Shown here in pieces: positions 1 to 5,068 of a stretch of 9,377 nt of DNA (position 1 is the stretch's first letter; the number at the start of each line of letters is the position of its first letter). Both the position numbers and the translations under genes were made by a program. The stretch is taken from the NCBI GenBank assembly GCA_020723785.1, contig DYIH01000038.1, positions 1 to 9,377 on the forward strand, read 5' to 3'. The notes under the pieces were generated by a model, which saw only the letters and a list, made by a program, of their open reading frames with translations, did not search any database and was not told the origin of the DNA. This stretch comes from Thermaerobacter marianensis. Its GTDB lineage: Bacteria > Bacillota > Sulfobacillia > DYIH01.

Positions 1-208
1 CCGCCACCCCCGCCGCCACCGCCTGCGGGTGGACGCGCACGTCGGGGGCCAGGGACGCGTCGCCGGCGGCGTGGATCATCCGCACCAGCACCGGCCGCGC
101 CTCCGGCGGCAGGTCCAGGGGCGGCAGCAGGGTTTCGATGATGGAAAAGCTACGCGCCTCGATCTCCTCCGGCGGCAGCGCGTAGCGTTCGACCAACGAA
201 GTGCCCAT
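1..208 (-). CDS. cbiC: Precorrin-8X / cobalt-precorrin-8 methylmutase, N-terminal part (CbiC/CobH)
   Basis: This is the first 69 codons of a gene cut by the left window edge. The enzyme moves the C-11 methyl group to C-12 of (cobalt-)precorrin-8, giving (cobyr)hydrogenobyrinate, in cytoplasmic corrin-ring synthesis. The translation starts MGTSLVERYALPPEEIEARS and goes on with SFSIIETLL and PVLVRMIHAAGD. The pattern R-S-F-x-I-I followed about 25 residues later by V-R-M-I-H is characteristic of the CbiC/CobH family; the His in RMIH belongs to the conserved active-site segment. The ATG is preceded by GGGGAGG with 8 nt spacing, which supports this start. It lies 42 nt downstream of the 376-aa gene on the same strand and is the last visible gene of the riboswitch-controlled B12 operon. 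I use cbiC rather than cobH because cbiA lies in the same operon; the two families are homologous and the fragment cannot separate them. Confidence 0.86.
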   Translation of the reverse strand, partial: MGTSLVERYALPPEEIEARSFSIIETLLPPLDLPPEARPVLVRMIHAAGDASLAPDVRVHPQAVAAGVA

Positions 209-250
209 CACCCGTTCCTCCCCATCTCCCGGCGCAACCTCCGTCCCGCC

Positions 251-1381
251 TCAGCTCCGCCCTAACCCCGCCTCAGCCCCGGCCGGCGTCGGCCGGGGCC
301 GCCGGCGGCGGGCCCAGGCGAACCCGAGGCTCGCGGCGACGGCGTAAACCGCCAGCAGCAAGACCAAGGACCTGAGCTGCTGTCCGCGCTCGGGCGGCAG
401 GGCGCTCACCGCCAGCGAGGCCCGTTCACGCGCGCCGGCCACCGCCTCCACCGTGTAACCGGTCCCGTCCGGGAAAACGAAGGTCCATTCGGCCGGACCG
501 GACCACTCGGGCAAGCGCTGCCGCAGGAACACCAGCCCGTCCTCGTCGCGGGTGAGGGCAAGGGAAACGCCGCGGGCGGTGTCCCCCAAGACCCGGATCC
601 GCACCGGCTCCTTAACTGTCGGCGTCGCCGGCGACCAAACGATGCTCCCCCGGCCTCCCTCCGGAACAGCCGCCGCCGGCCCCGCGCGCGGCGCAGGGGT
701 CGTCCGCACCTCGTGCGCCGCACCGCCATGGACCGTCCACTTCCCCCCGGCGTCACGGCCTGCCGCCAGGCCCGCGTTTCCCGGCAACACCATCGCGATC
801 GCCGCCGCCAGGGCCAGCACGGTCACGGCCGACTCCGGGCGGCCGCCCCCACGGGCGGCGCCGTCCGGGCGCCGCAGGCTGCCGGCGGCCAAGCCACAGG
901 CCAAACCAAGGATCGCCAGCCCGCCGAGCAGGAGGAGCGTGTTGCGGGTCTTGACCGCTTCCGGCCTGACACCCACTTCCAGGGAGCCCACGGCGGGAGC
1001 CTTCCCGCCGGCCCCCGCCGTTTGATAGGTCAACCGGTACAGCCCCGGATCCCAGAGCGTCAACTCCAGATCGACCCTGCCGTCGGGGGTGGCGAAAGGG
1101 CCTTCCGCCACCAGGCCGTTCGGCAAATAGCCGGTGAAGAGCCAGGGCGAGCCGCCACGGACTTTCTCCACCCGCCAGCGCCCACGCACGGAAGCCGTGG
1201 CGCCGCCATCGACCGTGAAGCGAATGCGCCCGGGCGTCTCAGCCGACAATTGCAACGCGGAACCGCGTTCCCCGGAAATCCCCCAGGCGCCGCCGGACCA
1301 TAAAACGACGATCCCGGCAACAACCGGCAGAAACGCCGGCCATCCGGAGCGGAACCCCTTCCGCCACCCCCACCGGGCCAT
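251..1381 (-). CDS. Unrecognised 376-aa membrane protein with two similar extracytoplasmic halves, in a B12/cobalt operon
   Basis: I do not recognise this family. Four hydrophobic segments are visible, near residues 15-34, 148-168, 184-206 and 337-357. Basic stretches at the N-terminus (RWGWRKGFRSG), in the short loop 170-181 and in the C-terminal tail (RRRRPRP) predict a cytoplasmic N-terminus, two extracytoplasmic domains (about 35-147 and 207-336), and cytoplasmic loop and tail. Both outside domains look beta-rich and end in a similar motif, DPGLYRLTYQ (111-120) and DGTGYTVEAV (305-314), as in Ig-like or FixH/YtkA-like sandwiches, suggesting internal duplication. The ATG follows GAGAGGGAGGGG and lies 21 nt after the cbtB-like gene; cbiC follows by 42 nt. 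The position between cbtB and cbiC, under a cobalamin riboswitch, suggests a role in cobalt uptake or corrinoid handling. It is not like CbtA, which is shorter with more membrane segments. The CDS is secure; the function is inference. Confidence 0.82.
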   Translation of the reverse strand: MARWGWRKGFRSGWPAFLPVVAGIVVLWSGGAWGISGERGSALQLSAETPGRIRFTVDGGATASVRGRWRVEKVRGGSPWLFTGYLPNGLVAEGPFATPDGRVDLELTLWDPGLYRLTYQTAGAGGKAPAVGSLEVGVRPEAVKTRNTLLLLGGLAILGLACGLAAGSLRRPDGAARGGGRPESAVTVLALAAAIAMVLPGNAGLAAGRDAGGKWTVHGGAAHEVRTTPAPRAGPAAAVPEGGRGSIVWSPATPTVKEPVRIRVLGDTARGVSLALTRDEDGLVFLRQRLPEWSGPAEWTFVFPDGTGYTVEAVAGARERASLAVSALPPERGQQLRSLVLLLAVYAVAASLGFAWARRRRPRPTPAGAEAGLGRS

Positions 1382-1402
1382 GACCCCCCTCCCTCTCAGC
1401 CA

Positions 1403-1597
1403 TCAATGGCACATCACGTTCAGAAAGGAATGACGCACCTCGTGCAGCGCCGTGTGGACCGCCGGGATCGGCGTGTACAGCGCGACCCACAAGGCCGCCG
1501 GAACGGCCAGCAGGAATACGGCCATGGCCAGGTAGTAGAGGGCCAGGTCCCAGCGGGCCGGCATGGACAACGCCCGCCGCAGAGCCAACGTCGGCAT
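1403..1597 (-). CDS. cbtB: CbtB-like cobalt transporter subunit (64 aa)
   Basis: This small protein has one membrane segment (about residues 19-42) followed by a short metal-ligand-rich tail, AVHTALHEVRHSFLNVMCH, with His48, His52, His56, Cys63 and His64. The spacing and the ending H-E/D-x-R-H-S-F...C-H fit the CbtB family (probable cobalt transporter subunit), whose members are about 60 aa with one helix and end in a motif like HDTRHSFAFPCH. The tail is expected to bind cobalt at the membrane surface. The start ATG lies 4 nt after the cbiA stop, with the GAGGGGGGG at the end of cbiA acting as ribosome binding site, so the two are probably translationally coupled. No CbtA-like gene follows; the next gene is the unrecognised 376-aa membrane protein. 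The family call rests on my reading of the tail motif and on the B12-operon context. Confidence 0.72.
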   Translation of the reverse strand: MPTLALRRALSMPARWDLALYYLAMAVFLLAVPAALWVALYTPIPAVHTALHEVRHSFLNVMCH

Positions 1598-1601
1598 GAA
1601 C

Positions 1602-3089
1602 TCACCCCCCCTCGTCCCGCCGCGCCCGGTACGCCCGACAGCGGTCGATGAAGCGGCGCGCCGCGCCCGGGGCCGCGCAGAAATGCAGGTGGCAGAAGGA
1701 CGCCAGCAGGTTCCCCTCGCACCACCCCTCCGCCGTCTCGGCATCACCCGTCCGGCGGCGCAGGGCGTAGGCGTTGGGACCGGCGGACGGCTCCCATTCC
1801 AGGCGCGCGTAGTGGAACTCGTGCCCCCGGACCGTCTCGCCGGCCGCCAGCAACACCGAATCCCGCCGCGCCCTCGCCTCGCGGTAACCCAGCCCGGCCA
1901 GGCGCGTCGTCATGACCGCCCGGGCCGGCACCAGCCCCACGCCGGGGTGCGTCCGGCCGGCGCCGTCGACGATGGCCCGGCAGAGGTACATCAGTCCGCC
2001 GCACTCGGCGTAGACGGGCATCCCCGCGGCCGCCGCGGCGGCGATGGCCCGCCGCATGGCAGCGTTCTCCGCCAGGGAGGCGGCGAAGATCTCGGGGAAG
2101 CCGCCGCCCAGGTAGATGCCGGCCAGGTCCGGCGGCAGGGCGGCATCCCGGAGCGGGCTGAACGGCACCCACTCGGCCCCCAACGCCTCCACCAGGTCCA
2201 GCCCGTCCTGATAATAGAACCAGAAGGCGTCATCCAAGGCCAGCCCGATGCGCACCGGCGCGGTCTCCCGGCCTCCGGCGGCATCCCGCTCCCACCCGAC
2301 GCCCCGCCCGGCGGCCCGCTCCCCGTCCGGCGCACGACCCGCACCGGACACACCGTACCGCTCCCCGTCCGGCGCGCCGGCGGGAAGGACCGCCGGCGCC
2401 GCGGCGGCAACCGCCAGCAACCGCTCCAGGTCGACGCCGGCGGCCACCAGATCAGCCGCAGCGGCCACCCACCCTGCCGCATCCCCCGTCGCTTCCGCCG
2501 GGGGCACCAAGCCCAGGTGGCGTTCGGATATGGTCACCTCCGGCCGCCGGGGCAGCCATCCGAGCACCGGCACACCCGCGTCTCCCTCCACGGCCTCCCG
2601 CAAGAGGTCGGCGTGGCCTTTGCTGCCGGTGCCGTTGAAGACCACCCCCGCCAACCGGACACGGGGATCGAAATCCCGGAACCCGCGCACCAGCGCTGCC
2701 GCGCTGCGTGCCATACCGTGGGCGCCGATCACCAGGACGACCGGCGCCTCCAGGATCTTGGCGAGCAGGGCGGTGCTGCCGGCCTCGTCGCGTCCGCTTA
2801 AGCCGTCGTAGAGGCCCATGACGCCCTCGACGATACAGACGTCGGCCCCGGCAGCGGCCCGGGCGAACAATTCCCGGAGCCGCTCCGGCGGGAAGAACCA
2901 GGTGTCCAGGTTGCGGGACGGCCGGCCGGTGGCCAACCGGTGGTAAGCCGGGTCGATGTAATCGGGACCGGCCTTGAACCCCTGCACCCGCACGCCGCGC
3001 CGGGCCAGGGCGGCCATCAGGCCGGCGGCAACCGTCGTCTTGCCTGACCCGCTCGCCGCACCCGCGATCACCACACGCGGTACACTCAT
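1602..3089 (-). CDS. cbiA: Cobyrinate a,c-diamide synthase (CbiA)
   Basis: CbiA performs ATP- and glutamine-dependent amidation of the a and c side chains of cobyrinate in the cytoplasm. The 495-aa product has the expected two domains. The N-terminal ATP-binding domain has the P-loop GAASGSGKTT (10-19), FKAGPDYIDP (38-47) and VEGVMGLYDG (87-96). The C-terminal class-I-like glutaminase domain has the nucleophile in AECGG (Cys363), GHEFHY (422-427) and the terminal FCHLHF (465-470) with the conserved H-x-H. The linker at about 232-276 is long and Gly/Arg-rich, with an in-frame duplication (APDGER at 239-244 and 253-258), which makes the protein longer than the usual 450-460 aa. The start is the ATG directly before SVPRVVIAG; its ribosome binding site (GGTGGG, 6 nt away) is weak and lies in a hairpin. 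It is the first gene after the riboswitch and terminator. In other species the same function is called CobB (hydrogenobyrinate version). Confidence 0.96.
   Translation of the reverse strand: MSVPRVVIAGAASGSGKTTVAAGLMAALARRGVRVQGFKAGPDYIDPAYHRLATGRPSRNLDTWFFPPERLRELFARAAAGADVCIVEGVMGLYDGLSGRDEAGSTALLAKILEAPVVLVIGAHGMARSAAALVRGFRDFDPRVRLAGVVFNGTGSKGHADLLREAVEGDAGVPVLGWLPRRPEVTISERHLGLVPPAEATGDAAGWVAAAADLVAAGVDLERLLAVAAAAPAVLPAGAPDGERYGVSGAGRAPDGERAAGRGVGWERDAAGGRETAPVRIGLALDDAFWFYYQDGLDLVEALGAEWVPFSPLRDAALPPDLAGIYLGGGFPEIFAASLAENAAMRRAIAAAAAAGMPVYAECGGLMYLCRAIVDGAGRTHPGVGLVPARAVMTTRLAGLGYREARARRDSVLLAAGETVRGHEFHYARLEWEPSAGPNAYALRRRTGDAETAEGWCEGNLLASFCHLHFCAAPGAARRFIDRCRAYRARRDEGG
2316..2375 (-). 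repeat. In-frame 18-bp direct repeat in the cbiA interdomain linker
   Basis: The 18-mer ccgctccccgtccggcgc (plus-strand reading) occurs at 2316-2333 and again at 2358-2375. The offset is 42 bp, exactly 14 codons, so the reading frame is kept and the linker peptide APDGER is duplicated. It falls between the ATP-binding and glutaminase domains, where length changes are tolerated. It probably arose by slippage or short tandem duplication. Confidence 0.8.
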
Positions 3090-3096
3090 GATGAAC

Positions 3097-3120
3097 CCAC
3101 CGAACCGGCGGCATCGGTGG
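3097..3120 (-). promoter_or_regulatory. cbiA: Hairpin covering the cbiA ribosome binding site
   Basis: On the mRNA, CCACCGA (3120-3114) can pair perfectly over 7 bp with TCGGTGG (3103-3097), leaving a 10-nt loop. The 3' arm is most of the only Shine-Dalgarno-like sequence of cbiA (GGTGGG, ending 6-7 nt before the ATG). Such a stem would lower translation initiation and could be a second control layer after the riboswitch terminator. The pairing is visible; the regulatory role is inferred. Confidence 0.45.
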
Positions 3121-3123
3121 CGC

Positions 3124-3161
3124 CAAAACAGAAATCCCCAGCCCCTTCAAAGGCTGAGGAT
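3124..3161 (-). terminator. Intrinsic terminator of the cobalamin riboswitch leader
   Basis: In mRNA sense, ATCCTCAGCC (3161-3152) pairs with GGCTGGGGAT (3143-3134) over 10 bp with one G-T wobble. The loop is 8 nt (TTTGAAGG) and the stem is followed at once by the T-rich run TTCTGTTTT. It lies 35 nt before the cbiA start and about 105 nt after the end of the aptamer, the usual place for the expression platform of a transcription-terminating riboswitch. I could not identify the competing antiterminator by eye with certainty. Confidence 0.75.
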
Positions 3162-3230
3162 GCGGCGTTCCCCGACCGTGAGCCAACGGTCACCCGGCAT
3201 CGCCCTCTCCTCGGGAGCGTGCGCTGCGCT

Positions 3231-3260
3231 GTCCCCGCCGCATCGCGATTCGGCGGGGAC
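3231..3260 (-). other. GC-rich hairpin directly after the cobalamin aptamer (possible P13)
   Basis: GTCCCCGCCG and CGGCGGGGAC form a perfect 10-bp stem with a 10-nt loop (AATCGCGATG in mRNA sense), starting 7 nt after the closing P1 strand of the riboswitch. No T-run follows, so it is not a terminator. In cobalamin riboswitches a hairpin at this place (P13) often makes a kissing contact with loop L5; that role is inferred from position, as I could not verify a convincing loop-loop match. Confidence 0.55.
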
Positions 3261-3267
3261 CCGTATC

Positions 3268-3493
3268 AACCGGGCAGGTCTCCTGGCTTTCGGCTCACCG
3301 CAGAGCCACCCCTTCCCGCCCCCGCCCGGACAAAGCATCCTGCGTGGAGGCAGTGGGCCGCGACCGTCTGGACGCGCTGTGGTTGCTGGCCGATCACAGT
3401 GGCGGGACCGCGCCGGCTCCCCGCAGCAGCCGTGGCGGCGGCGCTGCGGTACCCCGGACTTCCCTATTCTCCCCCCGGAGGGGGCACCCGGCT
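3268..3493 (-). promoter_or_regulatory. Cobalamin (adenosylcobalamin-type) riboswitch aptamer
   Basis: On the minus strand the landmarks of the B12 element occur in order: GGGTGCC near the 5' end, GGGAA..AGGGAAGTCCGG, the core CGGTCCCGCCACTGTGA, CCCACTGCC, GGGAAGG, and GGTGAGCC running into the B12 box AGCCAGGAGACCTGCC (3288-3273). The ends are set by a P1 stem: AGCCGGG (3493-3487) pairs with CCCGGTT (3274-3268). It precedes cbiA and its leader terminator, so coenzyme B12 binding should switch off the cbiA-cbtB-376aa-cbiC operon. The box match is essentially complete, so the identification is firm; ligand preference (adenosyl versus methyl/hydroxo) is inferred from the large peripheral architecture. 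Confidence 0.95.
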
Positions 3494-3675
3494 GCCATAT
3501 GCACTTTCCTGTCTCGGTGATGATTCGCCAAAGCGGGGGAAATTCCTGCACGAGGGTGACGAGGTCGCACAGCGCGGAGTCGCCGGAGCGACCGGTGGGG
3601 CCGCCAACCAGCCGTCGGCACCGGTAACGGAATAACTGCCGGCGGGAAGCCTTCATCGCCTCTGGACCGTGGGGT
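3494..3675. other. Upstream region of the cobalamin operon, no gene recognised
   Basis: This stretch must hold the minus-strand promoter of the B12 operon, but I see no clear -35/-10 pair. An open minus-strand frame runs through it into the riboswitch; its product is Arg/Gly/Pro-rich, resembles no family I know, and its downstream part reads through the folded aptamer, so I do not call it. Confidence 0.4.
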
Positions 3676-3739
3676 GTGAAGTACTTCACTGGCCGAAAAC
3701 CTAGATGCGACAGGGTTTGGGAGAAGTGAAGTACTTCAC
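3676..3739. promoter_or_regulatory. Twin perfect palindromes GTGAAGTACTTCAC (candidate operators)
   Basis: The 14-bp perfect palindrome GTGAAGTACTTCAC occurs at 3676-3689 and 3726-3739, 50 bp apart (close to five helical turns). A third half copy, ACTTCAC, lies at 3779-3785. The core GTGAA-N4-TTCAC fits the inner part of the Rex (NADH-sensing repressor) consensus TTGTGAA-N4-TTCACAA; the first copy also has the next T on the left. The outer bases of the second copy do not fit. The sites lie between the divergent B12 operon and cheC-cheD, about 120-180 bp upstream of the likely cheC promoter. Exact repetition makes a protein-binding role likely; the Rex assignment is a guess. Confidence 0.55.
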
Positions 3740-3806
3740 CACCCATGTACTATAAGGAGCTATCCCCCAAGAGGGGGGACTTCACCACACATGCGCTATA
3801 AGAAGC
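3733..3806. repeat. 28-bp imperfect direct repeat (two copies, 46-bp offset)
   Basis: Bases 3733-3760 and 3779-3806 share 24 of 28 positions in the form acttcaccacNcatgNNctataagNagc. The first copy starts with the right half of the second palindrome; the second copy lacks the left half (GGGGGG instead). Between them lies CCCCC-AAGA-GGGGG, a short hairpin without a T-run. It looks like a duplicated regulatory module or a decayed dispersed repeat rather than coding sequence. Confidence 0.7.
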
Positions 3807-3858
3807 ATGTCTCCCTCTCGTCGCCCCCCCGTTTCTCTAGGGATCGTGCCGGCGGCCG

Positions 3859-3885
3859 TCAATTGCAACCAGGTTTTGTCGATAT
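3859..3885 (+). promoter_or_regulatory. Sigma-D (sigma-28)-like promoter for cheC-cheD
   Basis: TCAA at 3859-3862, a 15-nt spacer and GTCGATAT at 3878-3885 match the motility sigma factor consensus TAAA-N15-GCCGATAT in 3 of 4 and 7 of 8 positions. Transcription would start near 3892 and leave about 26 nt of leader containing AGGAGG. A motility-class promoter fits a chemotaxis gene pair. No good sigma-A promoter is visible here. Supported by sequence match and context only. Confidence 0.5.
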
Positions 3886-3917
3886 AAATTTTGAATAGCC
3901 GTAGAGGAGGGCTTGCG

Positions 3918-4547
3918 GTGGCGCCACCCGCCGATGACACGTCACGACTCCAGCCGGCCGTGAACGCCGGCCTCGCCCGCGCCCAGGCGAACATCACGGG
4001 TGTCCTGGGCATGCCCGTCGAGTTGACCGGGACCGAAATACGGGTGCAGCCCGTTCTGGGGACATCCGATCCGGAAACGAACGACACCAGCGAGGTGGTC
4101 GCCATCTACCTGTACTTCCGGGGGGACGCCCGTGGCCACTGCCTGCTCTGCCTGGACCTTCACACCTCGGCCTGGCTGGCCGCAGGACTCCTGGGCCTGC
4201 CGCAGGACTCCGTCCGCGATGACTGGGTGCGCCACCCCGACCCGATGGCGGCCTCCGCCCTGACGGAATTCGGCAACATCACCGTCAGCGGGTTCCTGAA
4301 CGGCCTGGCGGATCACTGCGGGCTGGCCATCACCCCGACCCCCCCGGCCATGACGGTGGACATCATGGCGGCCGCCGTCAACTTCGTCCTGGCCACGCTG
4401 AGCATGAGCACGGACACGGCCCTGACCATCTGCGCCCACTTCGTTTTCCCTGGCCAGGCCTGCGTCCGGGGCACCCTCCTGCTGCTCCCGGAAACGGACT
4501 CCCTGCAGACCCTTTACCACGCCGCTTCCCGGAGGGAACGGCCATGA
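3918..4547 (+). CDS. cheC: CheC-family CheY-P phosphatase, single conserved site
   Basis: CheC proteins dephosphorylate CheY-P and bind CheD in Bacillus-type chemotaxis. The 209-aa product carries the family signature (D/S)-x3-E-x2-N-x22-P exactly: Ser113, Glu117, Asn120 and Pro143, within ASALTEFGNITVSGFLNGL. Canonical CheC has two such sites. Here the N-terminal helix (about 13-35, AGLARAQANITGVLGMPVEL) aligns with the first site but lacks the Glu-x-x-Asn pair, so one active site is left. I chose the GTG at 3918 because AGGAGG (3905-3910) lies 7 nt upstream; an in-frame TTG at 3891 is upstream of that site and has no ribosome binding site. The stop overlaps the cheD start (ATGA), so the two are coupled. 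CheX, also a single-site phosphatase, is an alternative, but length and partner favour CheC. No other chemotaxis genes lie in the window. Confidence 0.85.
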   Translation: MAPPADDTSRLQPAVNAGLARAQANITGVLGMPVELTGTEIRVQPVLGTSDPETNDTSEVVAIYLYFRGDARGHCLLCLDLHTSAWLAAGLLGLPQDSVRDDWVRHPDPMAASALTEFGNITVSGFLNGLADHCGLAITPTPPAMTVDIMAAAVNFVLATLSMSTDTALTICAHFVFPGQACVRGTLLLLPETDSLQTLYHAASRRERP

Positions 4548-5035
4548 CCCTCTCTCTGGCCATCCCTGTAGGCATGGGACAGGCCGCCTTTTCCGCCGAT
4601 TCCGCGGCCGTCTTCGCCGTCAACGGCCTGGGCTCCTGCATCGCCCTGGCCCTTTTCGACCCCGGGGCAAAGGTCGGCGGCCTTTGTCACATCGTCCTGC
4701 CCGAGTCCGACGGCAAGGCATCGCCGGCGGATCCGGCCAAGTACGCCGACACGGCCGTGCCCTGGGCCCTGGCCGAGATGGCCCGGCTGGGCGCCAACCC
4801 CCGGCGGATCGTCGCCAAGCTGGCCGGGGGCGCCCACCTGTTCCAGGCGGCCTTCATACCCCTTCTCAAGATCGGCGAGCGCAACATCGCCGCCGTCACC
4901 GCCATCCTGGCCGCCCGCGGCATCACCGTCGCCGCCAGGGACGTCGGCGGGGAGAGCGGTCGCAGCGTCGCCTTCTGGCTGCGGGACGGGCGCCTGGAGG
5001 TGCGCACGCTGCAGGGCGGCGCGAAGATCATTTAA
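4544..5035 (+). CDS. cheD: CheD-family receptor glutamine deamidase
   Basis: CheD deamidates glutamines on chemoreceptors and is regulated by CheC. The 163-aa product shows the family landmarks NGLGSC (27-32), GGLCHIVLP (45-53), KYADTAVP, KLAGGAHLF, IGERN and DVGGESGRSV. Catalytic Cys32 and His49 are present with the normal 17-residue spacing. In the Thermotoga maritima and Bacillus subtilis proteins the residue six before the Cys is Thr, the third member of the triad; here it is Val26. The enzyme may therefore be slowed or act mainly as CheC's binding partner, unless another residue substitutes. It starts at the ATG overlapping the cheC stop by 4 nt. It is convergent with the TrxB-like gene, only 33 bp away, and no terminator is visible between them. 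Confidence 0.93.
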   Translation: MTLSLAIPVGMGQAAFSADSAAVFAVNGLGSCIALALFDPGAKVGGLCHIVLPESDGKASPADPAKYADTAVPWALAEMARLGANPRRIVAKLAGGAHLFQAAFIPLLKIGERNIAAVTAILAARGITVAARDVGGESGRSVAFWLRDGRLEVRTLQGGAKII

Positions 5036-5068
5036 CAACGGACGGTTCGGAAGGCGCCCCCGCCGGCT

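Noticed and set aside
1563..2801. Long plus-strand open frame (412 codons) opposite cbiA
   Set aside because: It is a GC-driven antisense shadow of a clear cbiA, with Arg/Pro/Gln-rich composition and no motifs.
3147..3746. Open minus-strand frame of 199 codons over the riboswitch and palindromes
   Set aside because: It reads through the folded aptamer and terminator and starts inside the repeats; the product is a low-complexity Arg/Gly/Pro mix with no family resemblance.
3764..3778. CCCCC-AAGA-GGGGG hairpin as a terminator
   Set aside because: The stem is only 5 bp and no T-run follows on either strand.
3745..3801. Tiny plus-strand peptide starting MYYKE, and a similar MRYKK start in the second repeat copy
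   Set aside because: Neither has a ribosome binding site; the similarity follows from the 28-bp DNA repeat, and leader-peptide function cannot be supported.
5036..5068. Bidirectional terminator between the convergent cheD and TrxB-like genes
   Set aside because: I could find no stem-loop with a T-run in the 33-bp gap; termination may occur inside the genes or be Rho-dependent.
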